Origin: Rickettsiales bacterium
GTDB lineage: Bacteria; Pseudomonadota; Alphaproteobacteria; Rickettsiales; UBA1997
Assembly: GCA_031255235.1 (NCBI GenBank)
Contig: JAIRSX010000072.1
Location: 1 to 12,564, forward strand
Length of the DNA: 12,564 nucleotides
Direction: 5' to 3'
Below, in pieces: positions 12,447 to 12,564 of this stretch. The stretch's first letter is position 1; every line of letters starts with the position of its first letter. Both the position numbers and the translations under genes were made by a program. The notes under the pieces are model-generated. The model was not told where the DNA came from. It did not search any database and saw only the letters and a list, made by a program, of their open reading frames with translations.

Positions 12447-12564
12447 ATGCTTCTCCCTTCTAAAACTAAATATCGTAAATCACAGAAAGGTGGTAAGAAG
12501 ATAACTGGTGTTTCTAATGCTGGTTCTAAACTAGCTTTTGGAACATTTGGTCTTAAAGCACTAT
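12447..12564 (+). CDS. rplP: 50S ribosomal protein L16, N-terminal part (cut by window edge)
   Basis: The first 39 codons read MLLPSKTKYRKSQKGGKK, then ITGVSNAGSKLAFGTFGLKAL, which is the recognisable start of L16 (family form 'KRTKYRK..KG...FGxFGLKA'). The ATG follows the rplO stop by two bases, with AAAGGAT just upstream as ribosome binding site, so the two genes are translated together. L16 helps shape the peptidyl-transferase and tRNA-binding region of the 50S. It normally sits in the S10 operon between rpsC and rpmC. Confidence 0.93.
   Translation, partial: MLLPSKTKYRKSQKGGKKITGVSNAGSKLAFGTFGLKAL

Noticed and set aside
1..12564. CRISPR array, prophage or toxin-antitoxin system
   Set aside because: No regularly spaced repeats, phage structural genes or recognisable toxin/antitoxin pair were seen on either strand.

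Overview
The window is a 12.5 kb piece of an AT-rich bacterial genome. It carries 13 intact or nearly intact genes, one phase-variable split gene (two ORFs), one tRNA and an insertion-sequence/foreign-gene remnant at the left edge. Ribosomal protein S16 has an alphaproteobacterial look. The low G+C, scattered housekeeping genes, canonical bacterial HisRS, solitary mnhE-like gene and IS5-like transposase point to a reduced, probably host-associated alphaproteobacterium, Rickettsiales-like. That assignment is inferred from gene content only.

Layout. 1-83 (-): N-terminus of an IS5-type transposase, followed by a strong hairpin (91-132). 145-642 (+): 5'-truncated ClbS/DfsB (DUF1706) gene of clearly higher G+C, apparently an acquired gene cut off next to the IS. 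698-1912 (+): hisS. Minus-strand block, read right to left: tRNA-CAU (probably Ile2), mnhE-like membrane gene, rpsP, and an unknown 335-residue protein whose end overlaps the hisS stop. 4222-4569 (+): stand-alone S1 domain related to the PNPase C-terminus, with a promoter and a clean terminator. 4623-5012: gene-poor. 5013-6645 (-): a five-helix membrane domain and a phosphoethanolamine-transferase-like catalytic domain, separated by a run of 16 G on the coding strand that puts them out of frame. 6703-7464 (-): parA without parB. 7545-10365 (+): four tightly coupled genes (DUF2796 protein, ABC ATPase, FtsX-type permease, DUF3299 protein) that match the ZrgABCDE / PA4063-PA4066 type zinc-uptake locus. 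10522-11112 (+): recR. 11247-11858 (-): unknown charged helical protein with a duplicated module. 12025-12564 (+): rplO followed directly by rplP, cut by the window edge.

The most interesting object is the G16 tract. It lies exactly in the linker between the membrane and catalytic domains of a predicted envelope-modifying enzyme. One base fewer or two more would restore a single protein of about 543-544 residues, so the locus looks like a slipped-strand ON/OFF switch, here OFF. A 16-G run in such an AT-rich genome is conspicuous, and contingency loci of this kind are typical of Neisseria, Campylobacter and Helicobacter rather than reduced alphaproteobacteria.

A second theme is dismantled operons: rplO next to rplP, rpsP without rimM/trmD, parA without parB, mnhE without other Mrp subunits. 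Together they suggest heavy genome rearrangement.
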